From: a bacterium | Lineage (GTDB): Bacteria; Vulcanimicrobiota; Vulcanimicrobiia; Vulcanimicrobiales; Vulcanimicrobiaceae | Direction of reading: 5' to 3' | Assembly (NCBI GenBank): GCA_021794205.1 | Contig: JAJYRH010000013.1 | Location: 1-62,996, forward strand | Length of the DNA: 62,996 nt | In this document: positions 33,670 through 42,192 of the stretch, piece after piece | How the letters are laid out: every line of letters starts with the position of its first letter | Position numbering within the stretch: position 1 is the first letter of the stretch | Program-made: the position numbers and the translations under genes | Notes under the pieces: model-generated | Databases searched by the model: none | What the model saw: the letters and a program-made list of their open reading frames with translations, nothing else | Told to the model about the DNA's origin: nothing

Positions 33670-34505
33670 AAAACGAAGGCAGCCTTCGCGTCGCTGGGGA
33701 GGATGCCTGCGTTGCGGCCGCGCTCGAAAAGAGCGTCGACCGCGGCGAGTCCTTCGTCGCCGAGATCGAGGCTGTAATCGTTGACGTAGAGGGCGATGTG
33801 CGCGCGCATCACGGTATCGTCCATCTCGAATGCGTGTTCGCGGACGTAGGGCATGATCGCGTTCTCGTCGCTGCGGGCGAACGCAAGGCTGCTGCGAACC
33901 GCCGCATCGATGGCGCGAGCGCGTTCCGGCGCGAGGTCGCGGCGGGCGAGAATCGCACCGAGCGGAATCGGCCGCCCCGTCGTGCTCTCCCACCAGGCGC
34001 CGAGATCGAGCAATTGATGGAGCCCGAAGCGCTGATAGGTAAAGCGCGATTCGTGAATGATCAACCCCGCGTCGACTTCGCCGCTCGCCACCGCGTCGAC
34101 GATGCGATCGAAGCGCATGATGCGCGTGCGGGGGCGCCTCCCGAGCGCGAGTTGCAGCAGCAGAAAAGCGGTCGTTCGCTCGCCGGGAATCGCGACGATC
34201 GGATCGTCGAGCTCCTCCCACGTGCTTACGCGCTCCGGGCGCGCGACAACGAGCGGGCCGCAGCCGCGGCCGAGCGCTCCTCCCGAACGCAAGATGGTGT
34301 AGTCGCGCGTGAGATAGGGGATCGCGCCGTAGCTAACTTTCGTGAGCGGGTAGAGCGCACGCGCCGCGGAGTCGTTGAGTTCGTCGATATCGAGATAAGC
34401 GACGCGCACGGGCGGTGCGTCGGCGAGCAACCCATTGGTGAGTGCGGCGAAAATGTACGTATCGTTGGGACAGGGCGAGTAGGCGAGTTCGATCGGTTCG
34501 TTCAC
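33666..34505 (-). CDS. mqnD: 1,4-dihydroxy-6-naphthoate synthase
   Basis: A 279-aa enzyme of the futalosine menaquinone pathway that converts cyclic dehypoxanthine futalosine to 1,4-dihydroxy-6-naphthoate. Family motifs: SPCPNDTYIFAAL at the N-terminus, LTKVSYGAIPYL, GCGPLVVARP, IPGERTTAFLLLQLA, and the catalytic/substrate region AGLIIHESRFTY. Start GTG 34505 overlaps the mqnB stop (GTGA). mqnA, mqnC and mqnE are not in the window. Confidence 0.94.
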   Translation of the reverse strand: MNEPIELAYSPCPNDTYIFAALTNGLLADAPPVRVAYLDIDELNDSAARALYPLTKVSYGAIPYLTRDYTILRSGGALGRGCGPLVVARPERVSTWEELDDPIVAIPGERTTAFLLLQLALGRRPRTRIMRFDRIVDAVASGEVDAGLIIHESRFTYQRFGLHQLLDLGAWWESTTGRPIPLGAILARRDLAPERARAIDAAVRSSLAFARSDENAIMPYVREHAFEMDDTVMRAHIALYVNDYSLDLGDEGLAAVDALFERGRNAGILPSDAKAAFVL

Positions 34506-35107
34506 GTTGGCTCCACGGTGGTAAAAAGGCGGTGTACGGCATCGGCGAGCGCTGCAAACGCCGCCTCGGTCTTCCACGGTTCGGCGGCTCGCGGGCCGAC
34601 GAAGTTCGAGATGCCACGCAGTTCTAATGCGCGAACGCGCGCGAGTGCGGCGGCGCGTAAGATGGCGAAACCCTCCATGCTCTCGATCTCAGCCCCAAGT
34701 GCGGCGAGGCGCTCGCAGGTGCGCGCCTCGGTCGTGACGCGCGATACGGTAACGCCGGTGCGTTCGGCGATGCCGTTGGCGGCGAGCATCTCGACGAGCG
34801 ACGCGTCGCTCTGCGCCCGATGGTATAAGCGATCTCCGGGCGGCACGCGCAGCGGCTCGCCGTTCTCGCGGTCGAGTTCGATAAAATCGGCGGCGACGAC
34901 GCAGGCTTCGCCGATTGCGCAGCGCCCTTCGAAGGCCCCGGCGATACCGAGATTCAGAACGAGATCGTAACGCTCGGCGGCGAGCACCGCCGCGGTTCGT
35001 GCCGCCGCTTCGACCGGTCCGACTCCGCAGACCAAGGTGCGCACCGCATCGGGCAACGATATGCGCGCCCGTTCGAATTGCGTCGCACAGACGGCGAGAA
35101 CGCGCAC
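34502..35107 (-). CDS. mqnB: Futalosine hydrolase
   Basis: A 201-aa nucleoside phosphorylase-fold hydrolase that removes hypoxanthine from futalosine. It keeps VCGVGPVEAAARTA, LVLNLGIAGAF, the ESMEGFAILRAAA motif for nucleoside binding and ELRGISNFVGPRA. Its product is the substrate of MqnC, whose product MqnD uses; mqnD follows with overlap. One nucleotide separates it from the queE stop. Confidence 0.93.
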   Translation of the reverse strand: MRVLAVCATQFERARISLPDAVRTLVCGVGPVEAAARTAAVLAAERYDLVLNLGIAGAFEGRCAIGEACVVAADFIELDRENGEPLRVPPGDRLYHRAQSDASLVEMLAANGIAERTGVTVSRVTTEARTCERLAALGAEIESMEGFAILRAAALARVRALELRGISNFVGPRAAEPWKTEAAFAALADAVHRLFTTVEPT

Positions 35108-35108
35108 G

Positions 35109-35708
35109 TTACGGAATACCGATAAACTTGTGGGTCTGCAGCGAGAGCCGAAACCGCGCGGGATGCGCGCGTGCGTACTCGGCCGCCAGCGCGACGTTGT
35201 TCGGTTTATTTCCCTCGGGCTGCAAAAAAATCGTCGAGTGCTCCGGAAAGAGCGCGAGGTGCTCTTCGGGCACGCGCCGATCGACGATGAGCTTCACTTC
35301 GTCGGCGCGCCGCGCCATGCGCGGATCGACGCGCTCTTTCGGGGACACGCAGAGCCAGACGTCGCGCGGCAGCTCGACGAAAATCGTGCCGTTGCTCTCG
35401 ATATGAACGCGCCGCCCCGCCGCGCGCAACGCGGCGACGAGCGCCGGAGTCGCGCTTTGGGCGAGTGGTTCGCCGCCGGTGAGAACGACCATCGGGCACG
35501 CCCCACCGAGTTCCCCCACGCGCGCGACGATCTCGGCGACGCTCGCCGAGGAGCGCAGCGCGTAATCGGTGTCGCAGAAATCGCAGGCGAGGTTGCAGCC
35601 GGCGAGACGAATGAAGACGGCGGGCGTTCCCGCCCACGTGCCTTCGCCTTGCAGCGTGTAGAAGATCTCGGTGAGGTGAATCGTGGGTGTCGGCGCGGTT
35701 CGATTCAT
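35109..35708 (-). CDS. queE: 7-carboxy-7-deazaguanine synthase
   Basis: A 199-aa radical SAM enzyme that makes 7-carboxy-7-deazaguanine from the QueD product in queuosine/7-deazapurine synthesis. The substrate motif is TLQGEGTWAGTPAVFIRL, the [4Fe-4S] motif is CNLACDFCDTDY (CX3CX2C), and GGEP appears as LTGGEPLAQ. Start ATG 35708 overlaps the queD stop (ATGA). No queC or tgt is nearby. A DNA-modification (dpd) role is not indicated. Confidence 0.95.
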   Translation of the reverse strand: MNRTAPTPTIHLTEIFYTLQGEGTWAGTPAVFIRLAGCNLACDFCDTDYALRSSASVAEIVARVGELGGACPMVVLTGGEPLAQSATPALVAALRAAGRRVHIESNGTIFVELPRDVWLCVSPKERVDPRMARRADEVKLIVDRRVPEEHLALFPEHSTIFLQPEGNKPNNVALAAEYARAHPARFRLSLQTHKFIGIP

Positions 35709-36079
35709 CGAAGGTCGTCGCAGCGAAGCACCGCGCACGCCGTCGGCGTCTCCCACAGGACGAGTTCGTCGAGCTGAGGTAACGCGGGCGCGATGCGGCT
35801 GTGGATCCAGAGGAGAACGTTCTCCGCGGTCGGGTTCTCGACGAACTCGTTGAGCGTGCTGTGGTCGAGGCGATCGACGATCTCGCGGCCGACGACCGAG
35901 GTGATGCTCTCGAAATCGGCGACCATGCCGGTCGCCGCCCCAGTTTCTTGGAGCGGCCCTCGCAGCGCGACCTCAAGGAGATACGAATGTCCGTGCATGC
36001 GCGCGCATTTGCCCGCGTGGTGGGGAAGTGCGTGCGCGGCTTCGAATCGGAAGTGCTTGCGAATCTGTAGAACGGGCAT
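35705..36079 (-). CDS. queD: 6-carboxytetrahydropterin synthase
   Basis: A 124-aa T-fold enzyme that converts dihydroneopterin triphosphate to 6-carboxytetrahydropterin. The zinc His residues are in FEAAHAL and MHGHSYLLEV, the catalytic Cys is in KCARMHGH, and the active-site D-H pair is in RLDHSTLN with the Glu in PTAENV and WETP. Start ATG 36079. It heads the minus-strand queD-queE-mqnB-mqnD-namZ run and reads away from the DUF4438 gene. Confidence 0.94.
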   Translation of the reverse strand: MPVLQIRKHFRFEAAHALPHHAGKCARMHGHSYLLEVALRGPLQETGAATGMVADFESITSVVGREIVDRLDHSTLNEFVENPTAENVLLWIHSRIAPALPQLDELVLWETPTACAVLRCDDLR

Positions 36080-36151
36080 GGCGGTCGATCTCACTCATTC
36101 GCGCCCTCCGCTCCCGAACCCTGATTGCCGTGAAAGGACTCGATCTCAGCC

Positions 36152-37027
36152 ATGAAATTGCGCACCAACCGCGAGGAGCTCGTCGTTACCGTCGTCGCCG
36201 GGGTGGTCGCCCCCGCCCTCATCAATTCGGGCATCTACGACGTGAGCGCGGAAGGCGACCCCTTCGTGCTGCCCAGCGTCGGCGGCATCAATCCCAACGT
36301 GCGCATCGGCGACGGAGCGTTCGCCTTTCTCGCCGACCATATCGAACCGGCGGTCAGCATGCGCAACAACGACGACCGGCTCAATATCGCGTTTAACGCG
36401 ATGTCCTGCATCGGCAATCGCGTGCGCGTACTCTCCGGAGATGCGAAGGGCGCGCTCGGGCGCGTCACTGGAACGCACGGCGGCGTCGAACACGTCATCG
36501 CGGATTTCGAGCCGGAGAGCATGGAGAAGATGGCGATCGGCGATGCCGTGCAGGTGCGCAGTTGCGGGCTTGGCCTGCGCTTACTCGATGCCCCCGACGT
36601 CCGCGCGTTTAATGCCGATCCCGGCTTCCTCGACGCATGGGGCATCGAGGTGCAGAAAGGGCGCGTCCACGCGCGCGTTGCGAAGATCGTTCCCGCAGCA
36701 GTGATGGGGAGCGGGCTCGGACGTTCGACGGTGGTGCGCGGAGATTACGACATTCAATGCTTCGACGATGAAATGGTCGAGCGCTACGGTCTGCGCGATC
36801 TTCGCTTGGGCGATCTCGTTGCAATCGTCGACGCCGACAACTCGTTCGGGCGCATCTATCGGCAGGGATCGATCACGATCGGCGCGGTCGTTCACGGTCG
36901 CTCGTTCGTCGCCGGGCACGGCCCCGGCGTGACGACGCTGCTGACCTCGCGCAGCGGAGCGATTGAGGTCGCCGTCGACGCCGACGCCAATCTCGCGACG
37001 ATTTTTCCGAAGATGGGCGCGGCGTAA
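36152..37027 (+). CDS. DUF4438 domain protein
   Basis: A 291-aa soluble protein. It matches the DUF4438 family by its N-terminal VTVVAGVVAPALIN, the central GGINPNVRIGDGAFAFLADHIEPAVS and the C-terminal RLGDLVAIVDADNSFGR and VVHGRSFVAGHGPGVTTLLTS. The family is widespread and of unknown function, with an acetamidase/formamidase-like look in the last part. It is flanked by divergent queD and ends at its own terminator. Confidence 0.85.
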   Translation: MKLRTNREELVVTVVAGVVAPALINSGIYDVSAEGDPFVLPSVGGINPNVRIGDGAFAFLADHIEPAVSMRNNDDRLNIAFNAMSCIGNRVRVLSGDAKGALGRVTGTHGGVEHVIADFEPESMEKMAIGDAVQVRSCGLGLRLLDAPDVRAFNADPGFLDAWGIEVQKGRVHARVAKIVPAAVMGSGLGRSTVVRGDYDIQCFDDEMVERYGLRDLRLGDLVAIVDADNSFGRIYRQGSITIGAVVHGRSFVAGHGPGVTTLLTSRSGAIEVAVDADANLATIFPKMGAA

Positions 37028-37038
37028 GCGCCTTTTTT
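37016..37038 (+). terminator. Intrinsic terminator at the end of the DUF4438 gene
   Basis: GGCGC (37016-37020) pairs with GCGCC (37028-37032), followed by six T. The stop codon TAA (37025-37027) lies in the loop, so the hairpin overlaps the coding end. Confidence 0.75.
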
Positions 37039-37243
37039 CGCAACCCAAGGAAGTTTGGCCTCACGGATGTGCGATGTTCTCAAGGGCGAAGCGCCCGCCC
37101 ATTCCGGTGGCTCACTTGTTGCCGATCGAGGACTTATCCTGAGCGATCTCGGGGCGCTCGGCGGTGGCTGGTTTAGGGAGTGATGAGAACGGCAGTATGA
37201 GGCACAATACCATGGGAAAGTTTCCCTCGGGCGGGACGAATTG

Positions 37244-37534
37244 TTACAAAACGTCAACCGCTTCGACGGCTCGAAAAAACGGAGCATGGCGGTAGCAAAC
37301 TTGTTGTAGTCGTAATACTCCCGGCGAAACTTCGGCGGCCACACAGGAAAACTCCGTCGTACGGAGTTTTTTTACTTCCCCAGCGCAGCCCCAAATAATA
37401 GCCGGGTTATCTTCTTGCGGGAGTTGGCTTAGGTCGTAGAACATGGTATCTCCGAGGTCTACTCCCGCGATGCGCTTTGCGATACAGTCGGGCTCGCCGA
37501 GAATCGTGCATAATTCGGAAAACGAATACGTCAT
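37244..37534 (-). CDS. Small hypothetical protein, doubtful
   Basis: A possible 96-aa protein with a balanced composition and lower GC than the neighbours. No family is recognised and no ribosome binding site is clear. A strong plus-strand terminator hairpin lies inside the frame (37348-37373), which weakens the case. The whole convergent region 37039-37605 between the DUF4438 and E2 genes contains nothing else I can support. Confidence 0.35.
   Translation of the reverse strand: MTYSFSELCTILGEPDCIAKRIAGVDLGDTMFYDLSQLPQEDNPAIIWGCAGEVKKLRTTEFSCVAAEVSPGVLRLQQVCYRHAPFFRAVEAVDVL
37348..37373 (+). terminator. Strong intrinsic terminator hairpin in convergent region
   Basis: AACTCCGT (37350-37357), a CGT loop and ACGGAGTT (37361-37368), then a T-run to 37373. 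The match is perfect over 8 bp, extended by A-T pairs. On the minus strand a shorter T-run follows, so it may act both ways between the convergent genes. Confidence 0.7.
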
Positions 37535-37605
37535 TTGGTGGGCCCGGCTGCGTTGCTGTGGAGTTGACGCGGATTGCGTAAGGTATTGAGTAGAGGTCGG
37601 TTCTC

Positions 37606-38991
37606 TTATAAAATGCCGGTCGGTCCCATCGCCTCGAGGCGACGCTTGAGATCGGCGAGGAAGCCGCTCGCAACGTAGCCGTCGACGACGCGATGATCGA
37701 GCGAGAGGCAGACGTTCATCATCGACCGGATCGCGATCGAATCGTCGGCGGTGACTACCGGGCGCTTGACCATCGCTTCCATCGTGACGATGCCCGCCTG
37801 TCCGCCGTTGATAATCGGCGCCGAGGCGATGCTGCCGTTGGAACCGTTGTTGTTGACGGTAAACGTGCCGCCGGCGAGATCGTCGACCCCGAGTTTATTT
37901 TTCCGAGCCTTCTCGATGAGTTGCGCGGAGGCGACGGCGAGCCCCTTGATGGAGAGTTGGTCGGCGTGCTTTACGACCGGAACCACCAGGTTCGTGGGAA
38001 GGCCGATCGCGATGCCGATATTCACGTCCTTATTGACGTAGATGCCTTCGTCGGTGAAGCGCGCGTTCATCAACGGGAACGCGGCGAGCGATTCGACGAC
38101 CGCGCGAATGAAGAACGGGAGCATTGTAAGCTTGAGCCCGCCGGTCTCGTGGTCGAACTTATCTTTCTCGCGCTGGCGCCACTTCCAAAGATTGGTGACG
38201 TCGACTTCGACCATCGACCACGCGTGCGGCGCGGTGTGCTTGCTCTCGACCATGCGCTGCGCGATGATGCGCCGAGCCTGGTTGAGCGGAATCGTCGTTC
38301 CGGGGATCGGCTCGCCGTAGGTCGAGGTGCCGTTTGCCGGCGGTTTTGCCTGCGTCGGCGGCATCGCGGGTGCGCCGGTCGCACCGAAATTCGTGCCGAC
38401 CGCAATCGCTTGCCCGACCGCTGCAGCGGGGCCCATTTGGGCCGCAGTGAGCACGTCGTGCGCGGTGACGCGCCCGTTCGTTCCGCTGCCTTGCAACGCG
38501 CGAATATCGATGCGATGCTCGCGCGCGAGTTTCCGCACCGCTGGCGACGCGAGGCGCAACGCCGCCTCGAGCCCGGCGATATCGAGCTCCGCCGGGCGCG
38601 CGGGCGCCGGTGCGTGTGCCGCCGCCGGTGCCGGCGCCGCTGCCGCCGGGGCGTGCGAGGTGCTTCCGTTACTCGGTTTCGCAGGCGCCGACGCCGCGTC
38701 GGCGACTTGCTGCGTCGGCTCGGTTCCGTGCGTGTTGCTCTGGGTCGCGGCACCGACTTCGTCGATCACTGCAATCGGCGTTCCGGTCGCAACGGTCTCG
38801 CCTTCTTGAACGAGCACTTCGCGCAACGTTCCGGTCACCGGCGAGGGAACCTCGGCGTTGACTTTATCGGTGGAAACCTCGACGAAGGCTTCGTATTTCT
38901 CGACGCTATCGCCGGGCTTCTTGAGCCATTGCGCGACCGTCCCTTCGGTGACGGTCTCACCGAGTTGCGGCATGGTAATCGTGGTCGCCAT
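37606..38991 (-). CDS. Dihydrolipoamide acyltransferase (E2) of a 2-oxoacid dehydrogenase complex
   Basis: A 461-aa E2 subunit that transfers acyl groups from E1 to CoA. Residues 1-76 form one lipoyl domain with the lipoylated Lys in VSTDKVNAEV. An Ala/Pro linker follows, then a peripheral subunit-binding domain (ASPAVRKLAREHRIDIRALQGSG) and the catalytic domain from about residue 230, with SLDHRVVDG (His-Asp active site) at the end. E1 genes precede it, and no E3 is here. Branched-chain rather than pyruvate substrate is suggested by E1 style, with moderate certainty. Confidence 0.93.
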   Translation of the reverse strand: MATTITMPQLGETVTEGTVAQWLKKPGDSVEKYEAFVEVSTDKVNAEVPSPVTGTLREVLVQEGETVATGTPIAVIDEVGAATQSNTHGTEPTQQVADAASAPAKPSNGSTSHAPAAAAPAPAAAHAPAPARPAELDIAGLEAALRLASPAVRKLAREHRIDIRALQGSGTNGRVTAHDVLTAAQMGPAAAVGQAIAVGTNFGATGAPAMPPTQAKPPANGTSTYGEPIPGTTIPLNQARRIIAQRMVESKHTAPHAWSMVEVDVTNLWKWRQREKDKFDHETGGLKLTMLPFFIRAVVESLAAFPLMNARFTDEGIYVNKDVNIGIAIGLPTNLVVPVVKHADQLSIKGLAVASAQLIEKARKNKLGVDDLAGGTFTVNNNGSNGSIASAPIINGGQAGIVTMEAMVKRPVVTADDSIAIRSMMNVCLSLDHRVVDGYVASGFLADLKRRLEAMGPTGIL

Positions 38992-39009
38992 CTGGTTTCG
39001 TTCTTTCGT

Positions 39010-40014
39010 TTAAAAGCGTGCGAGTTCGCGCATCGCATCGGCAATTTTCGCCGGCGACGACATGTATTCGTGTTCGAGCGGTTCGGCGTAGCCCATCGCG
39101 GGCACGTCGGGCGCACAATGGCGGCGGATCGGAGCGTCGAGCGAGAAGAGCGCCTCTTCGGCGACCATCGCGCTGATCTCGGCACCGATGCCGCCGAATT
39201 TGTTGTCTTCGTGGACGATGAGCAGCTTACGTGTCTTCTCGACCGATTGCAGAATCGTCGTTTTATCCATCGGCCGAATCGAGCGAAGATCGATCACCTC
39301 GACCGAGATGCCCTCCCCTGCCAACTGCTGCGCCGCTTCGAGCGCCCAGTGCACGTAGAGCCCGTACGAGACGACCGTCAGCGCGGTGCCTTCTTTCAGC
39401 ACGTTCGCTTTACCGATGGGGATGGTGTAATGGCCGTCGGGTACTTCGCCTTTAATCAGACGATAGGTTTTCTTGTGCTCGAGAAAGAGGACGGGGTCGG
39501 GATCGTCGATCGCTGCATTGAGCAGGCCTTTCACATCGGCGGGGAACGCCGGCGCGAGAATCTTGAGGCCGGGAACGTGGTAGAAGAGCGCTTCGATCGA
39601 TACCGAGTGCGAGAGCGCGCCGCGGACGCCGCCGCCGTAGGGCGTGCGGATGACCAGCGGACAGGTATATTCGCCGTTGCTCCGGTAGCGCGTTTTGGCA
39701 GCCTCTCCGACGATCTGATTGAACGCGGGGTAGATGAAATCGGCGAATTGGATCTCGGCGATCGGCCGCAGACCTTCCATCGCCATGCCGATGGCGATGC
39801 CGACGATCGAAGCTTCGGCGATCGGCGTGTCGATCACGCGCTGCGGGCCGAATTCCTTGGCGAAATCCTTGGTGATGAGAAAGACGTTGCCGCGCGCGCC
39901 GACATCCTCGCCGAGAATGACGGTGCGCGGATCGTTCTTCATCGCATCGTAGAGCGTCGCGCGCACGGCATCGACGTTGTTCATGATTTGCGTTGTTTGG
40001 GTAGGGCTGCTCAC
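39010..40014 (-). CDS. 2-oxoacid dehydrogenase E1 component, beta subunit
   Basis: A 334-aa transketolase-like beta subunit. It contains GEDVGARGNVFLITK, TPIAEASIVGIAIGMA, the segment QFADFIYPAFNQIVGEAAK, RTPYGGGVRGALSHSVS (catalytic His region) and VIDLRSIRPMD. I place the start at GTG 40014, giving a GTGA overlap with the alpha subunit; ATG 39984 or ATG 40029 are alternatives. It pairs with an E1 alpha to decarboxylate a 2-oxoacid with thiamine diphosphate. Confidence 0.92.
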   Translation of the reverse strand: MSSPTQTTQIMNNVDAVRATLYDAMKNDPRTVILGEDVGARGNVFLITKDFAKEFGPQRVIDTPIAEASIVGIAIGMAMEGLRPIAEIQFADFIYPAFNQIVGEAAKTRYRSNGEYTCPLVIRTPYGGGVRGALSHSVSIEALFYHVPGLKILAPAFPADVKGLLNAAIDDPDPVLFLEHKKTYRLIKGEVPDGHYTIPIGKANVLKEGTALTVVSYGLYVHWALEAAQQLAGEGISVEVIDLRSIRPMDKTTILQSVEKTRKLLIVHEDNKFGGIGAEISAMVAEEALFSLDAPIRRHCAPDVPAMGYAEPLEHEYMSSPAKIADAMRELARF

Positions 40015-41036
40015 TGCCACGGCTGCCATGCTCCTTCGTAGAGATGCGTGTAAAGATCGGCGGCCGTCGGATACGGCATCGCCTCGGCGCGATCGGTCGC
40101 TTCGTTTGTCTCGCGCAGCACGTCGCGTTTGAGTTGTTCGACGTCGGCGGCGCTCATCACGTCGTGATCGAGCAGCACGCGCTCGAAGAGCGGCACCGGA
40201 TCGTCCTTGCGATGCTCGGCGACCTCTTCTTTGGTGCGATAGGTCATATCGTTGTCGTCGGTGGAGTGCGCGAGGAAGCGATAGCACATCCCTTCCAGCA
40301 GCGTCGGGCCGCCGCCGTTGCGCGCGCGGTCGAGCGCCTCGTTGACGTTGCCGTAGGTTTCGATCGGATCGAAACCATTGAAGCGACGGCCGGGGATGCC
40401 GTATCCGGCGGCGCGCTTCCAAATCTCGGGTTGCCCCATCTGGTGTTCGATCGGCGTCGAGATCGCCCAGAGATTGTTCTCGACAAGAAAGACGACCGGG
40501 AGCTTATGAATCGACGCGAAGTTGACCGATTCGTGCCACTCGCCTTCGCTGGTCGTACCGTCGCCGCAGGTGACGAGCACCGCGCGGCCGCGTTCGCCGC
40601 GATATTTCATCGCGTACGCCGCGCCGACTGCGTGCGGTAAATGCGCGGCGAGAATCGACGAGAAGGACATCAGCCCAGCCGCTTTGCTGGAATAATGGTT
40701 GGGGAACTGCCGCCCGCCGTTATGGTCCGCGGCGCGGGCGAAGAGCGAGAGCAAAATCTCGTAGGACGTCAACCCGATGCCGAGCGCGAGGCCCAGATCG
40801 CGATAGTACGGCGCGAGCAGATCTTTGCCGCGATGAAAGGCCATCGCCGCGCCGGCTTGGAGCGCCTCATGCCCCTCGCTCCCGAGCGCGAACGGAACCT
40901 TCCCTTGGCGGTTGAGCTGGAAGCCGCGGTTGTCGAGTTGCCGTTGCAACAGCATGTTGCGGAAGATTGTTCGCAGTTGATCGTCGCTCAAGCCGTTGCG
41001 CTCGAGCTTCTTGCCCTTCGTATCGGTCTTCGCCAT
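40011..41036 (-). CDS. 2-oxoacid dehydrogenase E1 component, alpha subunit (copy 2)
   Basis: A 341-aa ThDP-dependent alpha subunit. The ThDP motif is GDGTTSEGEWHESVNFASIHKLPVVFLVENN (GDG...NN, here given over its length 160-191 in short), and the phosphorylation-loop-like stretch is YRFLAHSTDDND. It overlaps the beta subunit and follows a paralogous alpha gene by 26 nt. It resembles branched-chain (BCKDHA-like) E1 alpha through GRQFPNHYSSK and YRDLGLALG. Confidence 0.92.
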   Translation of the reverse strand: MAKTDTKGKKLERNGLSDDQLRTIFRNMLLQRQLDNRGFQLNRQGKVPFALGSEGHEALQAGAAMAFHRGKDLLAPYYRDLGLALGIGLTSYEILLSLFARAADHNGGRQFPNHYSSKAAGLMSFSSILAAHLPHAVGAAYAMKYRGERGRAVLVTCGDGTTSEGEWHESVNFASIHKLPVVFLVENNLWAISTPIEHQMGQPEIWKRAAGYGIPGRRFNGFDPIETYGNVNEALDRARNGGGPTLLEGMCYRFLAHSTDDNDMTYRTKEEVAEHRKDDPVPLFERVLLDHDVMSAADVEQLKRDVLRETNEATDRAEAMPYPTAADLYTHLYEGAWQPWQ

Positions 41037-41062
41037 CTAAGATTGTCCTTATCGTGCGTGAG

Positions 41063-42088
41063 TTATCGCCACGGATCGGTGGAATCCGCGTACACGTTGC
41101 GGTAGAGTTCTTCGCCGCCGGGGTAGGGCATCGCTTCCGCGCGGTCGGTCGCCTCGTTGATTTCGGCGAGCAACTCGGCTTTAAGGCGCTCCAGTCCCTC
41201 GGGGGCGAGGATGCCTGCCTCGACGAGCCGACGTTCGAAGTTCGGCACCGGATCGTCGCGGCGGTGCGCCTCGACCTCCTCGCGGCTGCGATAGGTGCGG
41301 TCGTCGTCGTCGGTGGTGTGGGCGAGGAAGCGGTAGCACTTCGCCTCGACCAGTGTCGGGCCGCCGCCGGTCCGTGCGCGATCGAGCGCGTCGGAGACGG
41401 CGAGATAGCAAGCGACCGGATCCATGCCGTCGACGCAGGTGGAGGGCAGGCCGTACCCCGCCGCCCGGCGCCAGATATCGGGTTGCCCCATCTGCTTGGC
41501 GAGCGGCGTGCTGATCGCCCACTCGTTATTCTCGCAGAGCAGGACGATCGGTAGCTTGTGAACGGCTGCAAAATTGACCGACTCGTGCCACTCGCCTTCG
41601 CTGGTCGCTCCATCGCCGAAGGTGGTGAGCACGGCGCGCCCGTTCTCTCCACGGACGCGAAGCGCGTACGCCGCCCCGACCGCATGGGAGAGCTGGGCGG
41701 CGATGATGGAGGAGATCGTCGCGATGCCGAGGCGGCGGCTCGCATAGTGGTGCGGGAACTGTCGCCCGCCCGAGAGATCGGCGGCACGCGCGAAGAGCGA
41801 GAGCAGCACTTCGTAGGGGGTGAGCCCGACGCCGAGCGCGAGCCCAAGATCGCGATAGTATGGAAAGAGCAGGTCGCGTCCACGGGCGAAGGCCATCGCC
41901 GCGCCGGCCTGCACGCCTTCGTGCCCCTCGCTCGCCGAAGCGAACGGGATCTTCCCTTGCCGGTTCAGTTGGAAGCCGCGGTTTTCGAGCATCCGCTGGA
42001 GCAGCATGGTGCGCAGCATGCCGACGAGCTGCTCGTCGGAGAGGCCCGCGCGCTCGAAGGGCGGCGAGGTACGGTTTGTGGTAGCCAC
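41063..42088 (-). CDS. 2-oxoacid dehydrogenase E1 component, alpha subunit (copy 1)
   Basis: A 341-aa paralogue of the next gene, with about the same length and the same motifs (RQFPHHYASRRLG, GDGATSEGEWHESVNF, CENNEWAISTP, YRFLAHTTDDDD). The start is GTG 42088; the frame further upstream is non-coding in style. Only one beta and one E2 gene follow, so the two alphas may compete for the same beta subunit or give different substrate ranges. It reads divergently from a secreted TonB-C-like gene. Confidence 0.9.
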   Translation of the reverse strand: MATTNRTSPPFERAGLSDEQLVGMLRTMLLQRMLENRGFQLNRQGKIPFASASEGHEGVQAGAAMAFARGRDLLFPYYRDLGLALGVGLTPYEVLLSLFARAADLSGGRQFPHHYASRRLGIATISSIIAAQLSHAVGAAYALRVRGENGRAVLTTFGDGATSEGEWHESVNFAAVHKLPIVLLCENNEWAISTPLAKQMGQPDIWRRAAGYGLPSTCVDGMDPVACYLAVSDALDRARTGGGPTLVEAKCYRFLAHTTDDDDRTYRSREEVEAHRRDDPVPNFERRLVEAGILAPEGLERLKAELLAEINEATDRAEAMPYPGGEELYRNVYADSTDPWR

Positions 42089-42192
42089 GGGGGAACGTAG
42101 TCGCCCGGCCCGCTGCCGAAATCCTGCGCCGCGCGCTTCACGCGCCGTCGAAATGGAGGCCGCTTGGCCTGCGAAGCGAAGTGGGCGCGCCG

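Noticed and set aside
37693-40041. Long 782-aa plus-strand frame
   Set aside because: It runs antisense through the E2 and E1 beta genes, whose motifs are unmistakable; it results from high GC.
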